DNA of 16,850 bases from an uncultured Clostridium sp. (GTDB taxonomy: Bacteria > Cyanobacteriota > Vampirovibrionia > Gastranaerophilales > Gastranaerophilaceae), in the NCBI GenBank assembly GCA_958449715.1, contig CAUDIU010000038.1, positions 1-16,850 on the forward strand. Direction: 5' to 3'. Position numbers and translations under genes: made by a program. Below the pieces are notes generated by a model. The model was not told the origin of the DNA, made no database searches, and saw only the letters and a program-made list of their open reading frames with translations. Shown piece by piece: positions 1-6,844 of the stretch. Positions within the stretch are counted from its first letter, which is position 1; every line of letters starts with the position of its first letter.

Positions 1-138
1 TATACCTATTAGTGAAAATGCAACTTTTACGGATAACTCAGCTCCCGTTAGAATAGAATTTACTACATCTGAAAGTTTTCCGTTTATGGCTCCGCAAATA
101 ATTGATATTACAATTAGAAAATAAAAAATGTAGTTCAT
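1..138 (-). CDS. SpmA-like nucleoside-recognition membrane protein, N-terminal fragment (runs off left edge)
   Basis: An ATG at 138-136 opens a frame that stays open to base 1, giving the first 46 residues (MNYIFYFLIVISIICGAING, then KLSDVVNSIL and TGAELSVKVAF). From memory this follows the start of Bacillus SpmA: M-x-N-x-I-W, a hydrophobic helix, C/A-x-x-N-G-x-[IL], then a second amphipathic stretch with GA[KE]xx[VI]. The family (nucleoside recognition, Gate domain) consists of multi-pass inner-membrane proteins. SpmA/SpmB act in spore core dehydration in Bacillus, but homologues are common in non-spore-formers, where their role is unclear. Residues 3-19 form the first membrane helix. There is no Shine-Dalgarno sequence. 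A possible promoter overlaps the gap to the upstream gene so closely that the transcript could be nearly leaderless. The rest of the gene is outside the window, so completeness cannot be judged. Confidence 0.72.
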   Translation of the reverse strand, partial: MNYIFYFLIVISIICGAINGKLSDVVNSILTGAELSVKVAFSLIGI

Positions 139-144
139 AATTGT

Positions 145-173
145 ATTAAAGCATTAAATATGATTGTGGTCAA
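145..173 (-). promoter_or_regulatory. Candidate sigma70-type promoter for the SpmA-like gene
   Basis: On the minus strand TTGACC (173-168) and TTTAAT (150-145) are separated by 17 bases, each 5/6 to consensus. The start point would fall at about base 138, on the ATG itself, which would fit the absence of a ribosome binding site. The -35 lies inside the 9-mer TTGACCACA that recurs inverted in front of the neighbouring gene. It is a sequence match only, and the gene could equally be read through from the upstream gene 37 bases away. Confidence 0.35.
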
Positions 174-175
174 TA

Positions 176-799
176 TTAATGTCTATGGTGTCTTCGTGGT
201 GGTGGAGGTGCATCGTGTCTATGATGGTGATGATGTGGTGGGGTAGTGTAAATTATACTTGGTACAGTTACAGGCATATAAATAGTATTTTTTTGTGCTT
301 CTTCATAATCGTCCATTATAGCTTTATATTCATCATAGTTAATTGTGTTAGGATTAGAGTCATCTTCATTATATTTTTCAGATAATATATTAAATTGTCT
401 TGCAGTGTATTCTACTTGTTTTTGAGAAAATGGAATATATTTCATATATTTATTCCAATTGTTTTGTTCAATGTTGACTACTTCTTGAGTTGATAATGTT
501 CCATTTTCATTAATATCTAATTCTTGAAATATTTCTCTTCGAGTTTTATCTGGATTTATAAAATCTTTATCGCCAGTTTTAAAACAATTAGGGATATTAT
601 ACATTGGAGTATTGGTTACAGGAACTGTTATATAATTCATTGGGGGATAATATATTTGAGCTTTTGCTTCTTCTGCAGGAATTACTGTTGCAAGTGTTAT
701 AGCTGCTGCTCCTGCAGCTGTTTTAAGTTTGTTTGATTTCTTGTTTTCCCCATAAAAATTTGGATTTGTATGATAATTTTGTATAGCTGTAATTCTCAT
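176..799 (-). CDS. Exported EF-hand and histidine-rich protein of unknown function
   Basis: 207 residues starting at ATG 799 with a good Shine-Dalgarno (AGGGG, 810-806, six bases from the start). Residues 1-17 carry the lineage-type N-terminal peptide ending NPNFYG. After Lys-rich residues 20-27 comes a short hydrophobic Ala-rich stretch (28-41) and A45-K46-A47 before Q48, which resembles a signal peptidase I site with an unusually long n-region. A canonical 12-residue EF-hand loop occupies 95-106 (D95, N97, N99, G100, L102, S103, E106). A degenerate second loop is at 146-157 (D146, S148, P150, N151, I153, E157). The last 20 residues (from about 187) are almost only His, Arg and Pro, suggesting metal binding, but that is inference. 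Ca2+ binding by the first loop is plausible because its ligand positions are intact. The gene lies between a terminator and the SpmA-like gene. I do not recognise a named family. Confidence 0.8.
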   Translation of the reverse strand: MRITAIQNYHTNPNFYGENKKSNKLKTAAGAAAITLATVIPAEEAKAQIYYPPMNYITVPVTNTPMYNIPNCFKTGDKDFINPDKTRREIFQELDINENGTLSTQEVVNIEQNNWNKYMKYIPFSQKQVEYTARQFNILSEKYNEDDSNPNTINYDEYKAIMDDYEEAQKNTIYMPVTVPSIIYTTPPHHHHHRHDAPPPPRRHHRH

Positions 800-884
800 A
801 TAATACCCCTTTATATTTTGACCACATGAATATAATAGTCAATAAAAAATTTTTTTGTTTGTTCATTAAGAAATTTTTACATAC

Positions 885-911
885 AAAAAACGGGATTATA
901 TTATAATCCCG
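885..911 (-). terminator. Rho-independent terminator after the acyl-CoA synthetase gene
   Basis: CGGGATTATA (891-900) pairs with TATAATCCCG (902-911) around one central base, a 10-bp stem (the loop would open to a few bases in RNA). On the minus strand it is followed by six U (890-885). The plus strand also carries a T run (912-916), so the element is formally bidirectional, but no plus-strand gene ends here. It starts about 28 bases past the stop codon at 940 and ends the transcript from 4169 or above. Confidence 0.9.
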
Positions 912-939
912 TTTTTATTATTTATTTGATTAATTCAGA

Positions 940-3099
940 TTAGTGGCAGCAAGAGCATTCTGAGCAAGTGCAACCTAAAGCTTCTTTAGCTTCTTCTAAT
1001 CTTACTTTAATACGACCATCAACAGCGATACCTTCACCAGTTGTTTCAGAAATTAACAATGGGTTAATATCTAATTCATCGATGAATTTGAAATCGCTTA
1101 CTAATTGAGATAATCTCAATAATGTTTCTTGAATTTGGTCGATTTGAGCAGGTTTTGTACCTCTAGCACCTTCTAACAATTTGTATGCTTTAACTGATTT
1201 AATCATATCCATAGCATCGATATCTGTTAAAGGAGCAATTCTGAAAGTTACGTCTTTCATAACTTCTACGAATACACCGCCTAAACCGAACATCATCATT
1301 GGACCGTATTGAGGATCTGTTGCGATACCGCAAACCATTTCACGGTTACCTTTAACCATTTCTTGAATGATTACACCTTCAAGACCTTCAAGCAATCCTT
1401 TTGCTTCAAGTCTTTCAAGTAATCCTTTGTATTCTCTTCTCAATTGTTCTTCTGATTTGATGTTAACAACAACACCGCCTACATCTGTTTTGTGAGAAGT
1501 TGTTTTTGAAGTCATTTTCATAACAACTGGATATCCGATTGAATTTCCTAATTCTACAACTTCTTCTTCATTTGTAGCTAAGCCGTATTTGCAAGCTCTG
1601 ATACCGTATGCTTGTAATACGTCGATAGATTCAAGTGTTGTAAGTTGTGCTCTACCTTCAGCTAAAGAGTTTTTAATAATTTTTTCAACTTTAGCTTTGT
1701 CTACATCGTAGCAAGGGATTTTGCCTTCTGGTCTTTCCATCCATAATCTTTGTTGATTTAATCTGTTTAAACCGTCAGCAGCTTCTTCTGCGTACATAAA
1801 GAATGGCATGTTAACATCCATATCTGAAAGTTTTGAGAAGAATTCATTTTTAGTCATGAATACGCCAATAACTGGTTTTTCTGGATGTTCTGCTTTAATT
1901 TCCATTAAAGCTTTAGCAACATCAATATCTTTCAAGCCTAAGAATGGAAGATAAATTGTGATGATCATATCAACATTTTCATCAGCAATAACTGTTTCTA
2001 ATGTTTGTTTGTAGTGTTCGATAGGAGCAGACGCAATCATATCGATTGGGTTTTTAACTGATGCTGCAGATGGTAAGAAACTTCTTAATTTATCTTTTGT
2101 AGCATCAGAAATTTTAGCCATTTGCATACCGTATTCACATACAGCATCTGTAGCCATAATTCCAGGACCGCCTGAGTTTGTAATAATTGCAACTCTGTCA
2201 CCTTTTGGAATAGGGCAGTTAGCAAATACTTTAGCTGTTGCAAATAAGTTTTTCAATGAGAATTCTCTGATTACACCTGATTGATGTAATAATGCTGCTG
2301 CAGCTTTATCAGCACCTGCTAATGAACCAGTGTGAGAAGATGCTGCAGATGCACCTGCTGCTGAACGACCAGATTTTAGAGCTAAGATTGGTTTTTTCTT
2401 AGTAACTCTTGATGCTAATTTTCTGAAGTTAGCTGGGTTTTGAATTGATTCCATGTAAAGTAGAATTTGTTCAACATCTTTATCATTTTCCCAATATTCA
2501 ATAGCTGTTTCAGCGTTAACATCTGCTTGGTTACCAATTGAAATGAATTGAGCAAAACCAAGGTTTAAGTCTTTCAAAATATTTAAAATACCGCCGCCTA
2601 AAGCACCTGATTGTGATACGAAACCGATGTTTCCTCTTTCAGGTAAGCTTTCTGCGAAGCAGCCATCCATTCTGATTTCAGGGTTAGTATTTACAACACC
2701 TAAACAGTTTGGACCTACACATCTCATTCCATATTCTTTAATTTTAGCAACTAATTGTTTTTCAACTTCTGCACCTTCAGCACCTGTTTCTTTGAAACCA
2801 GCTGTGATGATACATAAACCTTTAATGCCTTTTTCATGGCATTGATCAATTGTTGATAATACAAATTTTGCGTTTACAACGATGATTGCAAGATCTACTT
2901 CTCCAGGAATTTCTAAAACTGAAGTGTATGCTTGTAATCCTTCAATAATACCACCTTTTGGGTTTACAGGGTAAATTTTTCCGTTAAAATTGTATTCCTG
3001 TAATCTTTTCATAATATCAGAACCGATAGTATGTTCTTTTGTTGAAGCACCGATAACCGCAATTGATTTCGGTTTCATGATTTTGTCTAAAAGATTCAT
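940..3099 (-). CDS. ADP-forming acetate/acyl-CoA synthetase, fused alpha-beta subunits
   Basis: 719 residues. The enzyme converts acyl-CoA + ADP + Pi to acid + CoA + ATP by substrate-level phosphorylation, a cytoplasmic ATP source in fermenters. Domain order: CoA-binding Rossmann domain (about 8-135, starting KSIAVIGAS); succinyl-CoA-ligase-like domains (about 150-460) with the phosphorylated His in SSHTGSLAG (H256; H257 in the Pyrococcus alpha subunit); ATP-grasp domain (about 485-700) with SHKTDVGGV (H536, matching the second catalytic His of the beta subunit) and INP near 678-680. Fused alpha-beta enzymes are about 700 residues, so this one is full length. ATG 3099 has AAGGAAA (3110-3104) in front. 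The C-terminus adds a Cys-rich tail (C710, C712, C715, C717, C718, H719) that I do not know from the family. Its sequence looks less AT-rich than its neighbours, consistent with high expression. Substrate range (acetate or branched/aryl acids) cannot be read from the sequence. Confidence 0.95.
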   Translation of the reverse strand: MNLLDKIMKPKSIAVIGASTKEHTIGSDIMKRLQEYNFNGKIYPVNPKGGIIEGLQAYTSVLEIPGEVDLAIIVVNAKFVLSTIDQCHEKGIKGLCIITAGFKETGAEGAEVEKQLVAKIKEYGMRCVGPNCLGVVNTNPEIRMDGCFAESLPERGNIGFVSQSGALGGGILNILKDLNLGFAQFISIGNQADVNAETAIEYWENDKDVEQILLYMESIQNPANFRKLASRVTKKKPILALKSGRSAAGASAASSHTGSLAGADKAAAALLHQSGVIREFSLKNLFATAKVFANCPIPKGDRVAIITNSGGPGIMATDAVCEYGMQMAKISDATKDKLRSFLPSAASVKNPIDMIASAPIEHYKQTLETVIADENVDMIITIYLPFLGLKDIDVAKALMEIKAEHPEKPVIGVFMTKNEFFSKLSDMDVNMPFFMYAEEAADGLNRLNQQRLWMERPEGKIPCYDVDKAKVEKIIKNSLAEGRAQLTTLESIDVLQAYGIRACKYGLATNEEEVVELGNSIGYPVVMKMTSKTTSHKTDVGGVVVNIKSEEQLRREYKGLLERLEAKGLLEGLEGVIIQEMVKGNREMVCGIATDPQYGPMMMFGLGGVFVEVMKDVTFRIAPLTDIDAMDMIKSVKAYKLLEGARGTKPAQIDQIQETLLRLSQLVSDFKFIDELDINPLLISETTGEGIAVDGRIKVRLEEAKEALGCTCSECSCCH

Positions 3100-3129
3100 T
3101 TTCTTTCCTTTCTTTTCTTCTTATTTTAT

Positions 3130-3540
3130 TTATTCGTCTTGTATGATTTCCATAAATTTTTTACCTAATTTATTGAAAAATTTAGTTGTTTTTTCTTTAA
3201 ATGTTGGGGGTAAATTCGCTAATTTTTTATCAAATTCTTCAATTGCATTTTGAGCAGCAACATCATAAAATTCAAGATTTTGGCTCATAACTACAATATT
3301 TTTATTAGCATTGTATTTTCCTAAGTCTTTTTCTTTTTGAGCAATAATACTTACAGTTTTTTCTGCGTGATTTTGCTTAATGAACAAGTCGTAAGGTTTA
3401 TCTGCTATCATTTTTTTCATTGTTTCAAAATGTTGTCTTACAAATTTACAAGGTTCATAACTTAAATCTGGATCTATAAATATTTTACCTTGAAAGTTTG
3501 TATTATTTAGACTTTGATTATTAATTTTTTGTACTTGCAT
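3130..3540 (-). CDS. Small lineage-specific protein of unknown function
   Basis: 136 residues from ATG 3540, with a clear Shine-Dalgarno GAGGA about eight bases upstream. The N-terminus MQVQKINN...NNTNFQGK carries the same type of peptide as several other proteins of this window. The remainder is soluble, Lys-rich and mainly helical in appearance, with no signal peptide and no membrane segment. Residues 110-136 (TFKEKTTKFFNKLGKKF and following) could form an amphipathic basic helix. It sits 14 bases after the radical SAM gene and 30 bases before the acyl-CoA synthetase gene, so all three are probably co-transcribed. No family recognised. Confidence 0.75.
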   Translation of the reverse strand: MQVQKINNQSLNNTNFQGKIFIDPDLSYEPCKFVRQHFETMKKMIADKPYDLFIKQNHAEKTVSIIAQKEKDLGKYNANKNIVVMSQNLEFYDVAAQNAIEEFDKKLANLPPTFKEKTTKFFNKLGKKFMEIIQDE

Positions 3541-3554
3541 TTTGTTTCCTCAAA

Positions 3555-4169
3555 TTAATATCCGTTAACTATCCATTCTCTTACACGGAATTTAGCACCT
3601 AAGTCAGTTGCAATTTTTTCACAAGTTTGTAAATCTAAATGTCTGCCTTTGTATCCTTCTACGACACTTGCAACTACTGATATATTTTCAGTAGAACAAG
3701 CTTTTATGAATTTTTTTACTTCCTCATAGGCTTCGTCAAATTTTGGTTGAGAAAGTTCATCATATTCTTCTTTTGTAGCTCCATTTAAACTTACTGAAAA
3801 TTCATCAATAAGTCCTTTTAATTCTGGTAATACATTGCGTTTGTATACAAAATTTGCATGACCGTTTGTATTTACTCTAATTTTTGTTTCGGGGTATTTT
3901 TCTTTAATATATTTAGCTACTTCTTTTAATTCTTCCAATTTTAACATTGGTTCACCGTACCCGCAAAAAATTACTTCTTTGGTCGGTTCAAATGTCTCAA
4001 ATTGTTGGATTACATCTTTAGCCGTTGAATTTTCGTCATCAAGCCAAAGTTTTTGTCCTACTACATCGTCTTTGTCTTTTCTAAGGCAAAAGATACAGTC
4101 ATTTGTACATCTGTTAGTAAGATTAATATAAATTTTTTTATCAAGTAAATATACTAAAGTGTTTGCCAT
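3555..4169 (-). CDS. TatD-linked radical SAM protein
   Basis: 204 residues, a short radical SAM enzyme. The [4Fe-4S]/SAM motif is C21-x3-C25-x2-C28 in NRCTNDCIFCLRK. A GE-type motif follows (CGYGEP, 69-74), then RVNTNGHAN and EFSVSLNGATKEEYDELSQP. This order and these motifs match, from memory, the family described as TatD-associated radical SAM proteins, usually encoded next to or fused to TatD nuclease. No TatD lies in this window. The reaction catalysed by the family is not established. There is no room for a SPASM or other C-terminal cluster domain, although the protein ends normally at its stop codon. ATG 4169 is supported by AAAGG about eight bases upstream and by a good promoter just before that. 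It is the first gene of a likely three-gene unit with the 136-residue protein and the acyl-CoA synthetase. Confidence 0.88.
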   Translation of the reverse strand: MANTLVYLLDKKIYINLTNRCTNDCIFCLRKDKDDVVGQKLWLDDENSTAKDVIQQFETFEPTKEVIFCGYGEPMLKLEELKEVAKYIKEKYPETKIRVNTNGHANFVYKRNVLPELKGLIDEFSVSLNGATKEEYDELSQPKFDEAYEEVKKFIKACSTENISVVASVVEGYKGRHLDLQTCEKIATDLGAKFRVREWIVNGY

Positions 4170-4190
4170 GACAAGCCTTTCGATATTAAA

Positions 4191-4219
4191 ATTATCGCAT
4201 GGGCAAAAATATTTTACAA
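4191..4219 (-). promoter_or_regulatory. Promoter upstream of the radical SAM gene
   Basis: Minus-strand TTGTAA (4219-4214), a 17-base spacer and GATAAT (4196-4191). The -10 is preceded by TGC, so it is also an extended -10. The predicted start at about 4184 leaves a leader of about 15 bases that contains the AAAGG ribosome binding site. This would give the radical SAM/136-residue/acyl-CoA synthetase unit its own promoter, separate from the 528-residue gene 61 bases upstream. No terminator is visible between the two, so read-through is possible. Confidence 0.5.
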
Positions 4220-4230
4220 GTGATTATTAA

Positions 4231-5817
4231 TTACTTTTTCTTGTTTTTTTCTTCTGAATAATCGGCAGTTCCTGGGAATTTATTTTGACCGGTTGTCATT
4301 CTTGTAATCCAATATTGCATTTTAGGAATAAGTGTTGATAAGAATAATGCAGATACTGCAAAACCAATACCCCAGTTAAATGTATTTTTAATAAAGTTTT
4401 CTCGGCAGAATTTTTTCAATGTATTTGAATCAATTTCTTTACCTTGTTTTTCTGCTTTTTCTACAAGTTTAGTTACGTAATGTACAATATCTTCTTTTAA
4501 GTCTTTTAATTCTTCATAATTTACATATTTGTATTTATCTGTAGATGCATTTTGTGTTGCAACGCTGAATACGTTTTGTAAGAATTCAGGCATGTTAATT
4601 GCACCTTCTCTAAACACATCTTTAATTTGATTTTTAGTAAGAACTGCAACTCCTTCAACTTCCGGTTGTAGTTTTGACATTCTTTCTGCAAGGTCTGTAT
4701 AATTTTTAATCTGTTCAGCAGAGAAGTGCTTGTGATTTTTTAAATAATCTTTGAATGTATCAAGAGTTACAACTTTATGTTCATTGAATTTCTGAAGTAA
4801 ATCTTTGTCGATATAACCGACATTTGAGTTGTCACCAAATACTTTTTGAGAGAATTTTTCAATACTCATTTTGCCGTTATTTTCATCTAAGACAGATTGT
4901 AGAAGATCCGTTACTTGTTTTGCTGCTACAGGATCTAGTCTTGTTTTTCTGCCATCTTCTAATAAATTAAGCCATCTGTTAATATTTGGCATACTAAACA
5001 TGTAGAAATAAATTGATGTTAAATCTCTGAATAAAACTTCTGTTCTTTCATGATTATTTCTTGAGCTGATAGCTCTACCTCCTGCAATACCAGCATCTGT
5101 AGAAAGAAGTTGATATGTCGGATCATTTTCAAATTTATTTGCGACTGATAGTAATGTATTGTAATTCATTCCGAATGAAACATTTTTATTGTTTTCGGAT
5201 TTAATGAATTTATCCATTGATACTTTTGGTTGTGTTTGGTTATCAAATGGGTTATTAGCAATATTATTTTGAGGTTTTGTATCTTCGTTATTAAAATGTT
5301 TTTGGTGATATACTGCTGTAATATGCTGATTTATTTTTGGAACAACAAGCCCTACTAATACGTTTGCGAGTAAGATACTTGATCCTATTTTAAGAGCTTT
5401 AAATACTGCAATTTGATTTTTTGTAAGATTTTGAATTAATTTCCCGGTTTTTCCTTCAAGTTTTGCAGCTTCTTTTAATTTTTTATCATCATATAAGAAG
5501 TTTTTAAGAGGTTTTCTAATACCGTCTTCTTGAGCATCAAAATCAGTTGTATGTAAATTTAAAATTCTTTTGCCGATATGATCGTTCTTTTTATTGAACA
5601 TTTTTACGCCGGCAAGCCAGAATAATGCTCCGATACTTTCTTCGGTAAATCTTTCTCTAGCTTCTTCAAAACCGCCTCTTTTGTAAGCTTGCAGAGTTCT
5701 TCCACCAGTTACGAAACATTCCAACATAATTAATGGTGCAAGGCTCCTGCTCGCAATTCCGCGAACAAATCTGCGAGGATAACTAAAATTTGATATTGTT
5801 TGAGGGGTTATATTCAT
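4231..5817 (-). CDS. Uncharacterised membrane-associated protein, 528 residues
   Basis: Not a family I recognise. The N-terminus MNITPQTISNFSYPRR resembles the lineage-type N-terminal peptide. Weakly hydrophobic stretches occur at about 25-38 and 61-73. Convincing membrane helices are at about 141-160 (ALKIGSSILLANVLVGLVVP) and 482-499 (WGIGFAVSALFLSTLIPK). Both are immediately followed by P-K-[IM]-x-x-x-I-T, an internal repeat of pattern that may mark a duplicated membrane-anchor unit. The region between (about 175-480) is polar and helical, begins with an Asn/Gln-rich linker, and contains NVSFGMN at 212-218, again an F-x-N/G type motif. The C-terminal tail is highly charged (SEEKNKKK). The ribosome binding site is weak (ACGGA about eight bases upstream of ATG). 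It is divergently transcribed from the 259-residue plus-strand gene and may share regulation with it. Confidence 0.8.
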   Translation of the reverse strand: MNITPQTISNFSYPRRFVRGIASRSLAPLIMLECFVTGGRTLQAYKRGGFEEARERFTEESIGALFWLAGVKMFNKKNDHIGKRILNLHTTDFDAQEDGIRKPLKNFLYDDKKLKEAAKLEGKTGKLIQNLTKNQIAVFKALKIGSSILLANVLVGLVVPKINQHITAVYHQKHFNNEDTKPQNNIANNPFDNQTQPKVSMDKFIKSENNKNVSFGMNYNTLLSVANKFENDPTYQLLSTDAGIAGGRAISSRNNHERTEVLFRDLTSIYFYMFSMPNINRWLNLLEDGRKTRLDPVAAKQVTDLLQSVLDENNGKMSIEKFSQKVFGDNSNVGYIDKDLLQKFNEHKVVTLDTFKDYLKNHKHFSAEQIKNYTDLAERMSKLQPEVEGVAVLTKNQIKDVFREGAINMPEFLQNVFSVATQNASTDKYKYVNYEELKDLKEDIVHYVTKLVEKAEKQGKEIDSNTLKKFCRENFIKNTFNWGIGFAVSALFLSTLIPKMQYWITRMTTGQNKFPGTADYSEEKNKKK

Positions 5818-5906
5818 ATTTTTTCCGTTAGAATAATTTAATTAATATTCCTGAAAAAATTTTTTTGCCTAATATGGGAATTTTTTTAATATTTTGTTAC
5901 AGGAAA

Positions 5907-5915
5907 AATGTATCA
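5907..5915 (-). promoter_or_regulatory. Extended -10 promoter for the 528-residue protein
   Basis: Minus-strand TGATACATT (5915-5907): TG, one base, then TACATT (4/6). No convincing -35 is visible. The start would be near 5900, leaving a leader of about 80 AT-rich bases. The element lies within the left arm of the 17-bp inverted repeat, mirroring the promoter of the plus-strand gene. Confidence 0.45.
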
Positions 5916-5987
5916 TAAACACTAATTAAGTTTTGTTAAATTTAATTAATTAATTAGCAATGTTTTTTCTTTAGTGTTTTTGATACA
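5909..5987. repeat. 17-bp inverted repeat spanning the divergent promoters
   Basis: The left arm TGTATCATAAACACTAA (5909-5925) and right arm TTAGTGTTTTTGATACA (5971-5987) are reverse complements with one mismatch, separated by 45 AT-rich bases (spacer 5926-5970, containing TTAATTAATTAATTAG). Each arm ends in the extended -10 TGATACA of one of the two divergent genes and adds a shared TTAGTGTTT just upstream of it. The arrangement could be a bipartite operator or activator site, or two copies of one specialised promoter type. The sequence alone cannot tell which. Confidence 0.75.
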
Positions 5988-5989
5988 AT
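5981..5989 (+). promoter_or_regulatory. Extended -10 promoter for the 259-residue protein
   Basis: TGATACAAT (5981-5989): TG, one base, then TACAAT (5/6). The -35 region is a T-rich stretch without a consensus match. The predicted start near 5995 is downstream of the GTG at 5974 and upstream of ATG 6010, which argues for the latter as the translation start. Confidence 0.55.
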
Positions 5990-5994
5990 GTGAC

Positions 5995-6001
5995 AAGAAG
6001 G
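5995..6001 (+). promoter_or_regulatory. Ribosome binding site that decides the start at 6010
   Basis: AAGAAGG lies eight bases before ATG 6010. The alternative in-frame GTG at 5974 would add 12 residues, lies upstream of the predicted transcription start and lacks such a site. Confidence 0.6.
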
Positions 6002-6009
6002 TATGTGTT

Positions 6010-6789
6010 ATGCAAGTTAATAAAATTGGAAATAATGTAGACCAGACTTATATTTCAGACAAGAAAAGAGATCGTAAAATCAAAAATGGTGTAATGCTTA
6101 CATCTGCTTTAGGAGTTGGGACTGCACTTGCTCACGTAGCTAAAAGACAAGGTTTTTCTTTATCCCCATCAAAAATAATGCATACACCTGTAAATGATTG
6201 GGCGGTATTTGGTTTATATAATAAAAATAAGCCTGACAGAAAAGTTTTAAATTTAGATAATCCATTAGATATTATAGAAATTGCTTCAGCATCTGTAATT
6301 GGAGGTTTAGCTGGCGGTGCAATTTTTGATGATAAAAAACATTTAAAAGCAAAGTTGAAAGAATCTGTAAATCAATTTTTAGGAAATGTTTTGGTGCCGA
6401 TTGCTTGTGTTGGAGCAGCATCAAAACTCTATAATAAGCATAAAGAAAGTATTGTAAATTTTATGCCTCAGTTGGCCGAAAAAGGGAAAGTTTCAAAATT
6501 TTTCAATAAAGTATTCCGAGCAATACCAGGATCAATTGCGACAATCGCATCATTAGGTGTTGGTATTTTTGCAGGTAATAGAGTTTCAAATGTATTAAAT
6601 GAAAAAATATTTCACAAGAAAGTTAAAAGAGAAATTAAAACATCAGACTTCGCTCCACACGTTGATGATTTAGGTATGGCAATTTCAATGATGTCTGAAA
6701 AATCTCCATTTTCATCTTCTGTACAAAGGGTTGTCCCATTATTCTTATGTGTACCTGGTATAGAAGTTGGTACGCATAGAGAAGAGTAA
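6010..6789 (+). CDS. Uncharacterised protein with several hydrophobic Gly/Ala-rich segments
   Basis: 259 residues from ATG 6010, chosen over GTG 5974 because of the ribosome binding site, the promoter position and the N-terminal pattern MQVNKIGNN shared with other proteins here. Candidate membrane-interacting segments are at about 27-42, 90-106, 122-138 and 172-190. All are Gly/Ala-rich and short, alternating with basic stretches (DKKRDRKIK, KKHLKAKLK, KEKIFHKKVKREIK-like region near 198-210). The C-terminal block (SDFAPHVDDLGMAISMMSEKS at about 212-232, then PGIEVGTHRE at 249-258) is compact and looks conserved, but I do not know a named family. It is the only plus-strand gene: divergent from the 528-residue gene and convergent with the glucanotransferase gene. 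The pairing of a hydrophobic helix with a following basic motif recalls the 528-residue neighbour, so the two may be functionally linked (inference). Confidence 0.75.
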   Translation: MQVNKIGNNVDQTYISDKKRDRKIKNGVMLTSALGVGTALAHVAKRQGFSLSPSKIMHTPVNDWAVFGLYNKNKPDRKVLNLDNPLDIIEIASASVIGGLAGGAIFDDKKHLKAKLKESVNQFLGNVLVPIACVGAASKLYNKHKESIVNFMPQLAEKGKVSKFFNKVFRAIPGSIATIASLGVGIFAGNRVSNVLNEKIFHKKVKREIKTSDFAPHVDDLGMAISMMSEKSPFSSSVQRVVPLFLCVPGIEVGTHREE

Positions 6790-6844
6790 TAGATGAAGAA
6801 TTCAAAATTATAAATATAGATTTAAAAGAATCTGTTGGTAATAT

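Noticed and set aside
2..124. Open plus-strand frame of about 40 codons at the left edge
   Set aside because: The reverse strand over the same bases gives a clear SpmA-like N-terminus with a proper ATG and membrane helix. The plus frame is its antisense shadow.
891..911. Palindrome as a possible insertion-sequence end or operator
   Set aside because: Its position after a stop codon and the flanking A and T runs make it a terminator. No transposase or target duplication is present.
5845..5890. AAAAAATTTTTT and nearby AATATTCC / GGGAATTTT in the leader of the 528-residue gene as a riboswitch or attenuator
   Set aside because: Pairing is only A-T and imperfect. No known riboswitch core could be recognised.
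5974..6009. GTG start giving a 12-residue longer plus-strand protein
   Set aside because: It lies upstream of the predicted transcription start and has no ribosome binding site. ATG 6010 has AAGAAGG at good distance and the lineage N-terminal pattern.
6786..6844. Possible frameshift or terminator after the plus-strand gene
   Set aside because: The protein ends in a plausible C-terminus and no other frame continues it. The only hairpin (AGATT/AATCT) is five bp without a T run.
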